A DNA stretch of 64,000 nt from Cupriavidus pampae (GCF_914271485.1 NZ_CAJZAG010000002.1:62001-126000); one strand, 5' to 3'. Positions 35,920 through 45,302 are shown, counted from the first letter of the stretch. Notes: generated by a model from the sequence alone, not told the origin. Translations and numbers: made by a program.

Positions 35920-36661
35920 CTCGCTGATTTTTGACAAAGTGACCGCGGGCTACGGCGACGCCATCGTCCTGGAAGCCATGGACTTCGCCATTCCTGACGG
36001 CGAAAGCCTCGCGATTCTGGGACGCAACGGTGTGGGCAAGACGACCGTGCTGGAGACCCTGATGGGCAACACACGGGTCAGCGCCGGCGCGGTCCACTGG
36101 CTGGGCGAGGACATTACGCGTCGTCGCTCCTATGTCAGGGCCCGGGCGGGCCTGGGCTGGGTGCCACAGGAGCGAGAGGTGTTCCCATCCTTGACGGTTG
36201 AGGAAAACCTCACGGTCGTCGGGACCCGCGGATACTGGAATCTTCACCGGGTCTACGACCTGTTCCCCCGGCTGGCGGAGCGGCGGCGGAACTACGGCAA
36301 CCAGTTGTCTGGCGGAGAACAACAGATGCTGGCGATTGGACGCGCGCTGATGACCAATCCTCGACTCCTGCTGCTCGACGAGCCCATGGAAGGGCTCGCG
36401 CCCATCATCGTGGAGGAGCTCGCACTGAGCATTCGCCGCATGCAAAGCCAGGCGGGCCTGCCTTCGATCGTCGTGGAGCAGCATCCAAGCCTTGCCCTCG
36501 AGATGACTGATCGCGTCATTGTCCTCGAGCGCGGAAGCATCATTTACGCGGGCACCAGCGCGCTATTGGCCAGCGATCCCGGCAAGCTCGAGGCGATGCT
36601 GGGTGTGAACGTCCGCGAGGAATCCGCGGAATCATCGACAAGCTCTTGCGGCAGCGGATGA
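35912..36661 (+). CDS. livF: Branched-chain-type ABC transporter ATPase (LivF-like)
   Basis: A 249-aa ATP-binding subunit: Walker A GRNGVGKTTVLETLMG, signature LSGGEQQMLAIGRAL, Walker B LLLLDEPMEGLAP, switch His in IVVEQHPSLAL. Last gene of the importer operon. The C-terminus has a Ser/Glu-rich tail. Confidence 0.9.
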   Translation: MASSLIFDKVTAGYGDAIVLEAMDFAIPDGESLAILGRNGVGKTTVLETLMGNTRVSAGAVHWLGEDITRRRSYVRARAGLGWVPQEREVFPSLTVEENLTVVGTRGYWNLHRVYDLFPRLAERRRNYGNQLSGGEQQMLAIGRALMTNPRLLLLDEPMEGLAPIIVEELALSIRRMQSQAGLPSIVVEQHPSLALEMTDRVIVLERGSIIYAGTSALLASDPGKLEAMLGVNVREESAESSTSSCGSG

Positions 36662-36811
36662 AAACGCTGACGCGGTAAGCCGCCACCCTCACCCCCCGAT
36701 CCAGATTCACCAGCCCTGCGCCGCTCTTCTCGAACGGTGCGGGTAGCACTCGCCTTTCATTTGTCCAGAACTATCAACATGGCCAAGCGCCACATGACCA
36801 GGGAGAGATGT

Positions 36812-37909
36812 ATGAAGTTGAGCCGTATCGCTGTAGCCGTCTGTTTCCTTGCCTTGCCACTGGGTGCCTATGCCCAGTCCGTCACGCTCTACGGCGTGGT
36901 GGACACCGGCGTCGAGTTCGTCAATCACGTAGGCGCGAACGGGAACGGCCTGGTGCGCATGCCGAATCTGTCAGGCACGGTGCCATCCCGCTGGGGCATG
37001 CGCGGCTCCGAGGATCTTGGCAACGGTATCAAGAGCGTGTTCGTGCTCGAGTCGGGTTTTGCGGTGGACAGTGGCAGCTCCAATCAGGGGGGGCGCCTGT
37101 TCGGTCGCCAAGCCTTCGTCGGCCTGAATAGCGAATGGGGTCAGATCGCATTCGGACGTCAGTACTCCATGCTGTTCTGGGCAACGCTGGATACGGACAT
37201 CCTGGGGCCAAACGCGTATGGCAGCGGCTCCATCGACAGCTACCTGCCCAACGCGCGGCACGACAATGCCGTGACCTACAAGGGCAAGTTCGGTGGGTTC
37301 ACCGTCGGCGCAACCTACAGTCTGGGCCGCGACACCGTGCGCGCGAACAGCATCTCGGGCACGAACTGCGCGGGCGAAAACCCTGCCGATGTGCAGGCAT
37401 GCCGCGCCTGGTCGGCATTGCTGATGTACGAGACGGCCAAATGGGGCGCTCATGTTGCCTACGATTCGCAGCGCGGCGGCGTCGACGCTTTTGGCGGACT
37501 GACCAGCAGCAGCCTGAAAGACGATCGTCTGTCGGTGGGTGGCTATGCGCTGCTCTCCAACGTGAAGATCGGGCTGGGCGTCATCAATCGCAACAACGAG
37601 GGCTCCGCCAATTCGCCGGGTCATAGCCAGCTTTACTACGCTGGCGCGTCCTATGACGTGACGCCTGCATTCAACGTTGCCAGCGAGGTGTTCTACGTCA
37701 AGTTCAACAACAGCCCGAACAAGGCATGGCTGGGCGCGTTGCGTGGCTCGTACTCGTTCTCCAAGCGCACGCTGGCGTACGCCACGGTTGGTTACATCGA
37801 TAACCACGGAACGTTAGCCCTCTCCGCCAGCAATGCGGCGGGAGGCTCGGCGCCGGCACCAGGCGCCAATCAGCTGGGCGCCATGCTCGGTATCAAGCAG
37901 ATCTTCTGA
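36812..37909 (+). CDS. Outer-membrane porin (Gram-negative porin, Porin_4 type)
   Basis: A 365-aa porin with a signal peptide (MKLSRIAVAVCFLALPLGAYAQ) and the beta-proteobacterial porin opening SVTLYGVVDTGVEFVNHV, then SRWGMRGSEDLG, GRLFGRQAFVGL and FGRQYSML, ending in a C-terminal aromatic residue (IKQIF) for BAM recognition. The start follows GGGAGAGATGT. It likely gives the catabolic substrate outer-membrane access, given its place between the importer and the hydrolase gene. A hairpin follows the gene. Confidence 0.9.
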   Translation: MKLSRIAVAVCFLALPLGAYAQSVTLYGVVDTGVEFVNHVGANGNGLVRMPNLSGTVPSRWGMRGSEDLGNGIKSVFVLESGFAVDSGSSNQGGRLFGRQAFVGLNSEWGQIAFGRQYSMLFWATLDTDILGPNAYGSGSIDSYLPNARHDNAVTYKGKFGGFTVGATYSLGRDTVRANSISGTNCAGENPADVQACRAWSALLMYETAKWGAHVAYDSQRGGVDAFGGLTSSSLKDDRLSVGGYALLSNVKIGLGVINRNNEGSANSPGHSQLYYAGASYDVTPAFNVASEVFYVKFNNSPNKAWLGALRGSYSFSKRTLAYATVGYIDNHGTLALSASNAAGGSAPAPGANQLGAMLGIKQIF

Positions 37910-37917
37910 CGTCTTGC

Positions 37918-37939
37918 GCCACGCGCGCAAGCGCGTGGC
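37918..37939 (+). terminator. Hairpin after porin gene
   Basis: GCCACGCGC, loop GCAA, GCGCGTGGC: a perfect 9-bp stem with a GNRA-type tetraloop 9 bp after the porin stop. No U-run follows, so termination would be weak or the hairpin may protect the mRNA end. Confidence 0.55.
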
Positions 37940-37975
37940 CGCGTCACAGATCATTTCACACCACAGGAGACTTCG

Positions 37976-39721
37976 ATGATTCCGTTTCACCCCCCTGCCC
38001 GCCGCGCGCGCGCCTGGCTGCCCTCTCTGGCTGCGGTCGGTGCCGCCCTCGCGGCGGCTGCCTGCGCGCCCTCCACGACTTCCTCCTCGGCTTCGACAGC
38101 CTCGCCGGCCGATACGGTCTACCTCAACGGCAAGATCGTCACCGTCGACCAACGCTTCTCCATCGCTCAGGCCGTCGCCGTCAAGGACGGCAAGTTTATC
38201 GACGTAGGCTCGTCCGACGCCATGCGTCAGCACGTGACGGCGACCACCCGCGTCGTCGATCTGCAGGGTCGCACCGTGATTCCCGGCATGATGGACAGCC
38301 ATAGCCATATGATCGGCGCCGGCACGGCGGAAACTACGGCGCAGGTCATCAGCGCCACGTCAGTCGCCGATACCCAGCGCATCATCGCGGAATTCATCCG
38401 CCGCAAGAACGTCGCGCCGGGGAACTGGGTGCTATCGGGCCGTTGGCACCCGCCGTCGCAACTGGCCGAGCATCGCTACCTGACGCGCCAGGAGCTGGAT
38501 ATCGCCGCACCGGCGAACCCGCTGTTCGTGCAGACGGTGGGACATTTCGCGATGGCCAATACCAAAGCGCTGGAGCTGGCAGGCATTACGCGCGCGACCA
38601 AGGACCCTGTGGGCGGCAAGATCTATCGCGATGCCAACGGCGACGCGACGGGGCTGCTGGAAGAAACCGCGATCGAGCTCGTCGAGCGCAGGATCCCGCG
38701 TCCCACGCGCGAACAGTTGATTACCCAGCTGGTTGCCGCGCAGCACGTCTACAACGCCTCGGGCATTACCAGCGCCATCGATGCCGCGCTGACCGAAGAG
38801 GAGATCGACGCCTATTTCGCGGTGGCCGAGCGCAAGCAGTCCACGGTGCGTACCGGCGTGATGTGGAAACCCATCGCACTGACCGCGGCAGACTTCGAGA
38901 AACAGCTGAACGCCGCGAAGTTCAAGGACGACACCGGTAACGACTGGGTGCGTACCGCCGGCATCAAGATCGTGTCCGATGGCGGCATGACGCTGAAATC
39001 AGCCTATATCCGCAAGGCCTACGCGGATGATCCCCACAATCACGGCACTCTGGCGCTCGACCCGGCGGCCTATAAGCAGAGTGTGATCCTCGCCAACCGC
39101 CATGGCTGGCGCGTGGGCACGCATGCGGTGGGCGACGCGGCCGTGGACCTCGTGCTGGATGCCTATGCCGGGGCAGACAAGGACAAATCGATCAAGGACC
39201 GCCGCCTGGTCGTGATCCACGGCAGCCTGATGACACGCGAACAAATGCAGCGCGCCAAGGCCCTCGGCGTGCGCGTGGACGCGCAGAACATCTTTATGTG
39301 GGACAAGGCCGCCACGGTGGAGAAATACATGGGCACCGAACTGGCCAATCGTGCCGTGCCGACACGCTGGCTGGTCGATACGCTGGGCATCGAGGGCACC
39401 GCCGCCGGCACAGATAACCAGGTGAATATCCTCAATCCGTTCGTTGGCCTGTACGTCATGGTCACGCGCAAGGACCCGCGCGGCAAGGTATATGGCGCCG
39501 ATCAGGCCCTTTCGCGCGAAGAAGCGTTGCGGCTCTATACCAACGCCGGGCCGTACTACACGTTCGAGGAGAAGCGGAAGGGATCGATCGAGCCGGGCAA
39601 GTTTGCTGACATGGTGGTGCTGTCTGCCGACTACACCACCGTCCCGGAAGCCGAAATCAAGGACATCAAGCCCTTGCAGACGATCGTCAACGACAAGGTT
39701 GTCTATCAGGCATCGAACTAA
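37976..39721 (+). CDS. Exported amidohydrolase (amidohydrolase_3/YtcJ type), putative lipoprotein
   Basis: A 581-aa metal-dependent hydrolase. The N-terminus has a hydrophobic signal segment ending AAAACAPSTTSSS, a probable lipobox, so it may be a periplasmic lipoprotein. The catalytic fold begins at DTVYLNGKIVTVDQ; PGMMDSHSHM is the first metal motif (HxH), GTHAVGDAAVDLVL and VVIHGSLMTREQM provide further His, and GIEGTAAGTDNQV the Asp. The end GSIEPGKFADMVVLSADYTTVP is the standard family closing. It probably hydrolyses an amide or cyclic imide precursor of the pathway substrate; the substrate is unknown. Confidence 0.8.
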   Translation: MIPFHPPARRARAWLPSLAAVGAALAAAACAPSTTSSSASTASPADTVYLNGKIVTVDQRFSIAQAVAVKDGKFIDVGSSDAMRQHVTATTRVVDLQGRTVIPGMMDSHSHMIGAGTAETTAQVISATSVADTQRIIAEFIRRKNVAPGNWVLSGRWHPPSQLAEHRYLTRQELDIAAPANPLFVQTVGHFAMANTKALELAGITRATKDPVGGKIYRDANGDATGLLEETAIELVERRIPRPTREQLITQLVAAQHVYNASGITSAIDAALTEEEIDAYFAVAERKQSTVRTGVMWKPIALTAADFEKQLNAAKFKDDTGNDWVRTAGIKIVSDGGMTLKSAYIRKAYADDPHNHGTLALDPAAYKQSVILANRHGWRVGTHAVGDAAVDLVLDAYAGADKDKSIKDRRLVVIHGSLMTREQMQRAKALGVRVDAQNIFMWDKAATVEKYMGTELANRAVPTRWLVDTLGIEGTAAGTDNQVNILNPFVGLYVMVTRKDPRGKVYGADQALSREEALRLYTNAGPYYTFEEKRKGSIEPGKFADMVVLSADYTTVPEAEIKDIKPLQTIVNDKVVYQASN

Positions 39722-39745
39722 ACCACGCGCGGCCTGGGCGGACGC

Positions 39746-40474
39746 TCAGGCCGCTGTCACAAACAGGCGCATCGCGGGCATGACCTGCGATGCCTGTTCC
39801 GGACGATCGAGCGCGGTCTCGAGGTTCAGACGGGCCACGTTGACGTGCTCGGTGGCCAGCGCCTGTGCGCGGGTACCTTCGCCGCGCTGCATCGCATCGA
39901 ACAGGCTGTGATGCTGGCGATGCGCGTAGACCAGCCACTGCTGGCCCTCTTCCACCGCGGACTGCATCGGCAGCATCGCGCTGGCGGCTGCGAACGGCAG
40001 CCGGTTGTTGAGCTCGATGGCGCGCGCCAGTGCACTATTGCCGCTGCCCTCGACGATCAACGCGTGGAAGCGATCGTTCATATTGCTGTACGCCACGTAG
40101 TCGTCGTAGTCGAGCTGCGCTTTCATCAGCGCGCGATCGCCCTCACGCAGGCAATCCTGCAGATCCAGCGTCAGTTGTCGCGACAGTCCATGCTCGGCCA
40201 CCAGGCGGGCGGCCATGCCTTCGAGATGACCGCGCACGGCAATGGCGTCCTGGATCTCGCGTGGCGTAAAGCGCCGCATCATGTAGCCGCTGCTGGGCGA
40301 CGGCTCGATCAGACCTTCCTGCTCGAGCGATGCCAGCGCCAGCCTGACTGGCGTACGCGAAACGCCGAGCTTCTCCGCCAGCGGAATTTCCGCAAGGCGG
40401 GCGCCCGGCTCGAACTCGCCCTTTAGAATCAGGTCGCGCAGCTGTACCAATACCCGGGTCTGGTGGGATTCCAT
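39746..40474 (-). CDS. GntR-family regulator, FCD (FadR) subfamily
   Basis: A 242-aa regulator. The winged helix is at about 1-65 (VLVQLRDLILKGEFEPGARLAEIPLAEKLGVSRTPVRLALASLEQEGLI), the FCD ligand-binding domain at about 80-220 with Asp/His candidates (LDYDDYVAYSNMNDRFHALIVEG, YAHRQHHSLFDAM). The start at 40474 follows GAGGGG; the frame upstream to 40537 would include operator DNA. Last gene of the minus-strand oxygenase cluster but with its own paired boxes at 40508-40536. FCD regulators usually release DNA on binding an organic acid; here the effector is presumably the pathway substrate. Confidence 0.85.
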   Translation of the reverse strand: MESHQTRVLVQLRDLILKGEFEPGARLAEIPLAEKLGVSRTPVRLALASLEQEGLIEPSPSSGYMMRRFTPREIQDAIAVRGHLEGMAARLVAEHGLSRQLTLDLQDCLREGDRALMKAQLDYDDYVAYSNMNDRFHALIVEGSGNSALARAIELNNRLPFAAASAMLPMQSAVEEGQQWLVYAHRQHHSLFDAMQRGEGTRAQALATEHVNVARLNLETALDRPEQASQVMPAMRLFVTAA

Positions 40475-40507
40475 GACACCCCTCATTGTTTTGATTTCAG
40501 GCGGCAC

Positions 40508-40536
40508 TGCATACCGACAGGTAGGCACTGCATGCA
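40508..40536. promoter_or_regulatory. Paired GntR boxes upstream of the regulator gene
   Basis: TGCATACC (40508-40515) and TGCATGCA (40529-40536), centres 21 bp apart, about two helical turns, 34-66 bp upstream of the gntR start. This suggests autoregulation. Confidence 0.5.
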
Positions 40537-40565
40537 ATGACGGTATGGTACACCAGCGCGCCTGC

Positions 40566-41819
40566 TCAGGCGGGCGCCAACGACTTCAATGCAATCGACT
40601 CATCGCCCAGCACCACGGGGTCGGGCCGCAGCCGCGCGGCCACGAGACGCCGCACGGCCATATGGTCGATCGGGCGATTGACCGAATCCGCACCGATGAG
40701 TGTGCCGTCACGCAGATATAACGCCGTGAACTTGCCGCTAGCCACGTCCCCGCGCAGCACGATCTGTTCGTGCCCCGCGGACGCCCCGACCATTTGCAGC
40801 TTGTAGCCGTACTGATCCGACCAGAACCACGGCACGGCGTCGTATGGCGTGGCGCGGTCCGCCACCGTGGCGGCGGCAACCCTGGCGAGATCGTTTGCGC
40901 TCTGGATGGACTCCACGCGCACACAATGATTGGCCGACCCGCCCTGCCCGGATGCATTGAGCCACGGGTTCGGATACGACGCGCAATCGCCGGCCGCCAC
41001 GATCGAGGGGTCGCTGGTGCGCGCAAAGGCATCCACCACGATGCCGTTGTCGACGACAAGCCCGCAAGCCTCGGCTAGTTCGACGTTAGGGACCACACCG
41101 AGCCCGGCGACGACCATATCGGCAGCGATCACCTCACCCGATTCGAGCTCCACCGCCGCAACCGTTGCCTGACCCACCAGACGGCGCACGCGCGACGACA
41201 TGCGGAACCGCACGCCCTGTTGTTCATGCGCCTGCATCAGGAACGAAGAAATCAGTGGCGGTACAGCGCGCTGCAGCAGTCGCTCCTGCATTTCGACCAC
41301 GGTGACGTCGAGGCCAAGCTTGCGCAATGCGGCCGCCACCTCGAGCCCGATAAAGCCGCCGCCGACCACCACGGCATGCCGGGCACGACTGGCGGCATCC
41401 CGAATCGCGCGGGCATCGGCCAGGTCACGCAGGTAATAAACGTTGCCGAGTTCGGCACCGTCGCACAACAACGTGCGGCAGCGTGCGCCAGTGGTCAGCG
41501 CCAGGCGGTCGTAGCCGATCGCGCTGCCATCGGACAATTCAACCGTGCGCGCGTCCCGGTCGATGCGAAGCGCCCTGACACCGGTCCGCAGCACGATACG
41601 TTCTTCCGCAAAGCGCTCCGGCGACTGCAACGGCAGACTGGACGCGTCGACCTCGTCGCGCAGGAAGCCTTTGGACAATGGCGGGCGCTGGTACGGCGCA
41701 TGCGGCTCGTCACCGATCATGGTGATCGGGCCCGCGAAGCCGTTGGCACGCGCGGCCAGCGCGAGCTGGGTGCCCGCGTAAGACGCGCCGATGATGACAA
41801 GATCAGCGAGATCGGCCAT
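40566..41819 (-). CDS. Ferredoxin reductase, FAD-dependent (putidaredoxin-reductase type)
   Basis: A 417-aa flavoprotein. The FAD-binding segment is DLVIIGASYAGTQLALAARANG, the NADH segment HAVVVGGGFIGLEVAAALRKLG, and the second FAD motif PSIVAAGDCASYPNPW. YQRPPLSKGFL is typical of CamA/RhlD-type reductases. It passes electrons from NAD(P)H to the [2Fe-2S] ferredoxin encoded 3 bp upstream, and thence to the Rieske oxygenase, giving a three-component oxygenase. Length is normal. Confidence 0.9.
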   Translation of the reverse strand: MADLADLVIIGASYAGTQLALAARANGFAGPITMIGDEPHAPYQRPPLSKGFLRDEVDASSLPLQSPERFAEERIVLRTGVRALRIDRDARTVELSDGSAIGYDRLALTTGARCRTLLCDGAELGNVYYLRDLADARAIRDAASRARHAVVVGGGFIGLEVAAALRKLGLDVTVVEMQERLLQRAVPPLISSFLMQAHEQQGVRFRMSSRVRRLVGQATVAAVELESGEVIAADMVVAGLGVVPNVELAEACGLVVDNGIVVDAFARTSDPSIVAAGDCASYPNPWLNASGQGGSANHCVRVESIQSANDLARVAAATVADRATPYDAVPWFWSDQYGYKLQMVGASAGHEQIVLRGDVASGKFTALYLRDGTLIGADSVNRPIDHMAVRRLVAARLRPDPVVLGDESIALKSLAPA

Positions 41820-41822
41820 GGT

Positions 41823-42146
41823 CTACCCCTGCGTCTCGGGCACTCGCACGATCATGCCGTCCAGTGCGTCGCTGACGACGATCTGGCAGCTGAGTCGACT
41901 GAAGTCCGTGCGCGTGGCGGCAACGCCTTCGAGTAGCTCGTTCTCCATCTCGTCGGGTACCGGCAGCTTGTCCAGCCAGGCCGCATCGATATACACATGG
42001 CAGGTGGCGCACGAGCAGCAGCCGCCGCACTCGGCGTCGATGCCGCGCACGTTGCTGGCGATCGCCAGTTCCATCAGCGTCTTTCCGTTGGCTGCCGCCA
42101 CCGTCTTGGTGTTGCCGTCCTTCAGGACATAGGTAATTGTCGGCAT
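41823..42146 (-). CDS. [2Fe-2S] ferredoxin, adrenodoxin/putidaredoxin type
   Basis: A 107-aa ferredoxin. Cluster cysteines are in AECGGCCSCATCHVYI (C-x5-C-x2-C spacing with an extra Cys) and LSCQIVV. The motif EMENELLEG is conserved in the putidaredoxin group. It carries electrons from the reductase encoded downstream. The gene sits 3 bp before the reductase and 38 bp after the ligase gene. Confidence 0.9.
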   Translation of the reverse strand: MPTITYVLKDGNTKTVAAANGKTLMELAIASNVRGIDAECGGCCSCATCHVYIDAAWLDKLPVPDEMENELLEGVAATRTDFSRLSCQIVVSDALDGMIVRVPETQG

Positions 42147-42184
42147 GACATCCTCACTGCATGATCGTTAAAACGTGTCGAATT

Positions 42185-43621
42185 TCAGAACGTATCGAAA
42201 TATTCGCGCTGCTCCCAGTCGCTGACTTCGAGGTTGAAGCGATCGATCTCGGCCTGCTTGATGTGGCAGAAGTAATCGACGAAGCCGTTGCCCATGCCTT
42301 CGCGCAGCACGTCGTCATGACGCAGGCATTCGAGCGCTTCGTCGAGCGTCTTCGGCAGGTATGGCGCCGGGGTTTCATACGGCGAGTCGGCGGACGGGCC
42401 CGGGTCCAGCTGGCGTCGAATGCCGTCCAACCCGGAAACGATCTGCGAGGCGAGGTACAGATACGGATTGGCCGCGGGTTCTCCCACTCGATTCTCGATG
42501 CGCGTGGCAGGATCGCCGGCACCGCCGAGCACGCGCAGCATCGCGCCACGGTTATCGCGCGCCCAGATCGCGCGGTCCGGCGCCAGCGAATAGGCGCGAA
42601 AGCGCTTGTAGCCGTTGATCGTCGGTGTGGAGAATGCCGTGGCGGCACAGGCGTGCTGCAGCAGCCCGCCCAGATAGTGGCGCCCCACGACGGAGAGGTC
42701 GTCGCCGGCACGCTCCGGCATCATCGCATTGGTGCCATCCTGCACACGCACGAGCGACTGATGCAGATGCCATCCGCTCGATACCACGTTAAGGATCTTC
42801 GGTCGGCACATAAACGTGGCGTGGTATCCGTGGCGTTTGCAGACCTGCTTGACCGCGCTGCGGAACAACACCATCGCATCGGCGGTCTCGCTGGGACTTG
42901 CGGGCGCGAACGTGAATTCGAACTGGCTCGGCCCGAACTCGATCTCCAGTGAGCGCACCGGCAATCCAAGCTGCTGGACGTTCTTGCGAATCAGCTCGAT
43001 CACGGTGTCGGTGGCGTCGTAGCGCGACTCGGTCAGGAACTGGTAGCCATGCGACAGGAGGCCGACATCGGGCGGCTCGCCAGGCTGGCCGGCATCGTCG
43101 GGCGACATATGTTCGCCGAGCAGTTTGAAGACGTGAAACTCCACCTCCAGCCCGGTCAAGAGCCGGTAGCCCTGGGCCTCCAGCTGTTGCTCTGCATTGC
43201 GCAACTGGCGGCGCGTGGCAAAGGGCACCGCGCGGCCGTCCTGGAAGTACGGATCGCAAAGCACCCATCCGGTATTCGGCGCCCAGGGGAGCACCTTGAA
43301 GGTCGTCGGGTCCGGAATCAGCGTGACATCCGCCCCGCCCTGCATACCCGGGATATCGAAACCGCCGCCCGACTGGAACACCGGAAACACCGTGCGATGC
43401 GAGGTGTCCTTGGCGAACAGCGTAGTGGTGACATTGAGGCCGCTGCGCAGCGCCTTGATGGCCTCCGACGCGACCAGCGTCTTGCCGCGCAGCACGCCGT
43501 GCTGATCGGGGAATGAAAAGCGCACGACCTCGATATCGCCCGCGCCGATGCGGTGCGCGACTTCGTCCGCCGCGCGCGCCTGCGCATCGGTCCAGAGGCC
43601 GAATTTGTCTACAAATGCCAT
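42185..43621 (-). CDS. Glutamine-synthetase-family ligase (gamma-glutamyl-amine synthetase type)
   Basis: A 478-aa GS-fold enzyme. LTGLEVEFHVFKL provides the metal-binding Glu pair, SLEIEFGPSQFEFTFAPASPSETAD the second, SSGWHLHQSLV the catalytic His loop and ENRVGEPAANPYLYLASQI the ATP/Glu-binding end. It diverges from true GlnA and resembles ligases such as PuuA or AtdA1 that join glutamate to an amine or aniline. With a Rieske oxygenase in the operon and a PuuD-like hydrolase opposite, it probably gamma-glutamylates the pathway amine. Which amine is unknown. Confidence 0.85.
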   Translation of the reverse strand: MAFVDKFGLWTDAQARAADEVAHRIGAGDIEVVRFSFPDQHGVLRGKTLVASEAIKALRSGLNVTTTLFAKDTSHRTVFPVFQSGGGFDIPGMQGGADVTLIPDPTTFKVLPWAPNTGWVLCDPYFQDGRAVPFATRRQLRNAEQQLEAQGYRLLTGLEVEFHVFKLLGEHMSPDDAGQPGEPPDVGLLSHGYQFLTESRYDATDTVIELIRKNVQQLGLPVRSLEIEFGPSQFEFTFAPASPSETADAMVLFRSAVKQVCKRHGYHATFMCRPKILNVVSSGWHLHQSLVRVQDGTNAMMPERAGDDLSVVGRHYLGGLLQHACAATAFSTPTINGYKRFRAYSLAPDRAIWARDNRGAMLRVLGGAGDPATRIENRVGEPAANPYLYLASQIVSGLDGIRRQLDPGPSADSPYETPAPYLPKTLDEALECLRHDDVLREGMGNGFVDYFCHIKQAEIDRFNLEVSDWEQREYFDTF

Positions 43622-43715
43622 ATGGGTCCGGCCCGCCGCGTCACGTCACGCGTGCGCGGGCGGGGCCGCCTCGGTAGTTGATGCGGTAGTTGATGAATCC
43701 TGCAGTCCGATGACG

Positions 43716-45032
43716 TCAGCCGCGCGACGCCCACTCCGAGTCGGCGCGACGTTTCGCATCGGCACCGCGCCAGTACGCGTCGTGCTCCATGTTGCCGACA
43801 CTGACGCCATCGATCGACGGCGGCCCGGTCAGCGTGCTGGCCTTCCCGGCATCCACCATCATCAACGCCTTCTCGCCACGCTCGTTGGCCTCGATCGCCT
43901 CCACCAGCAACTTCCGGTAAGCGATGATTCCCTTGTCGGTGGTGCCCAGATGCTCGCGCGTACGATCCTGGATCGGCCCTTGCGATTCGACGGCCCACTG
44001 GTCATGCACGTTGATGTCGTTGCCCATGCCCGTGTACGTCTTGGTCAACTGCTCGTACGGATTGAACCCGTACTGATTGGCCTTGTTCTGACGCGGGCGG
44101 TAGTCGGGCAGTTCGTACAGCGCCAGTCGTTGGTCGCGCATCTGCTGCTTGTTCACGGGTTCCGTGAAGCTCGTGAAGATCGCGTACCAGTAGCAGCTGG
44201 TGTCGTCGATGGGCACGTGCCATTGCGCGATGGTCATTTCCGCACTCATCGGAATGATGAAGGCCTGCGGGAACACGACATTGGTGACGCGCACGTGTTG
44301 CTGACCTTCGCCCAGATCGCGCAGCGCGGTCAGGCGCATGCCGTAATCGGTCGAAGCAAGATTGATCACTGGACATTCGAACTCACGCAGCACCTGGGTG
44401 ATCGGCATGGCGGAGTCGGCCGAAGCGCCACGGAACTGCTTGCCGTAGCTCTCGGAGGTGTCCTCGTCCTCGAAGAAACGATGCAGGAACGAGGCGTGCG
44501 CCGGATCGATACCGACTTCGAGCGCCTGGAGCCAGTTGCACTCGAGCAGCCCCTTGAACGCGAAGGTGTACTGGTTCGGCGCGACAAAACAATCGAACGC
44601 CGGAAACGCGGGCGGCTCGCCCTCGCCGATAAACGCAAACAGCATGCCGCTGCGTTCGACCACCGGGTAGGCCTTCTGCTTGATGCGGCTGCACAGCTTG
44701 CTGCCAGCCGGCTCGGCCGGCGTCTGCAGGCAGGTGCCGTTGCGGTCGAATAGCCAGCCGTGGAACGGACAGCGCAGCCCACCATCCTCGAGGCGCCCGA
44801 AGCTCAGGTCCGCGCCGCGATGCGGGCAGTCGCGATCGAGCATCCCATACTGGCCATGCTCGTCCCGGAACACCACGAAGTCCTGTCCCATCACGCGTAC
44901 GGCTCGCACTGGGCGCTCACCCTCGAACTCGTCGATCAGCGCGACCGGCTGCCAGTACTGGCGCAATAGACGGCCAGCCGGCGCATCGGCGCCCACGCGG
45001 GTAATGAAGTCGTTTTGTTCCCTGGACATCAT
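43716..45032 (-). CDS. Rieske non-heme iron oxygenase, phthalate-dioxygenase type
   Basis: A 438-aa oxygenase. The Rieske cluster ligands are in RDCPHRGADLSFGRLEDGG and LRCPFHGW (C-x-H ... C-x2-H). The mononuclear iron site is in LEVGIDPAHASFLHRFFEDED (two His, with Asp bridging from the family pattern). There is no small subunit gene, as usual for the phthalate/vanillate group (alpha-only oligomers). First gene of the oxygenase operon; paired boxes lie at 45094-45123 upstream. Reaction could be ring hydroxylation or N/O-dealkylation. Confidence 0.9.
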   Translation of the reverse strand: MMSREQNDFITRVGADAPAGRLLRQYWQPVALIDEFEGERPVRAVRVMGQDFVVFRDEHGQYGMLDRDCPHRGADLSFGRLEDGGLRCPFHGWLFDRNGTCLQTPAEPAGSKLCSRIKQKAYPVVERSGMLFAFIGEGEPPAFPAFDCFVAPNQYTFAFKGLLECNWLQALEVGIDPAHASFLHRFFEDEDTSESYGKQFRGASADSAMPITQVLREFECPVINLASTDYGMRLTALRDLGEGQQHVRVTNVVFPQAFIIPMSAEMTIAQWHVPIDDTSCYWYAIFTSFTEPVNKQQMRDQRLALYELPDYRPRQNKANQYGFNPYEQLTKTYTGMGNDINVHDQWAVESQGPIQDRTREHLGTTDKGIIAYRKLLVEAIEANERGEKALMMVDAGKASTLTGPPSIDGVSVGNMEHDAYWRGADAKRRADSEWASRG

Positions 45033-45093
45033 GATGGGGATCTCCTGCTCGAAGGTGGGTTGTGGACGGTTGGTCGATAAACACTCGACTCAC

Positions 45094-45123
45094 TGTATGC
45101 AGCGATACTAGCTATTGCATACA
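45094..45123. promoter_or_regulatory. Paired GntR boxes facing the oxygenase operon
   Basis: TGTATGCA (45094-45101) and its inverted partner TGCATACA (45116-45123), centres 22 bp apart, 62-91 bp upstream of the Rieske start. Confidence 0.55.
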
Positions 45124-45273
45124 CATTGCACAAGGCAGGGATCATTTCTGCGACCGAGCGCGAGTCCACAACTCATAGAATTGACGTTTGAAATGTGTTC
45201 TACATTCCTGTTTTATATACTTTTATATCGACAATAATGTTGCGGTAGGTGTTTACCCTTGATGGCGCTTTAT

Positions 45274-45302
45274 GTATGCAGCAAACTATCATCGGCATAC
45301 AG
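45274..45302. promoter_or_regulatory. Paired GntR boxes facing the amidotransferase-like gene
   Basis: TGTATGCA (45274-45281) and GGCATACA (45295-45302), centres 21 bp apart, the same arrangement as on the oxygenase side, 33-61 bp before the start at 45335. Confidence 0.5.

Noticed and set aside
43548..44753. Long open frame (401 codons) antisense to the Rieske and ligase genes
   Set aside because: GC-rich shadow of a strongly supported oxygenase gene; composition (His/Arg/Val-rich) has no family character.
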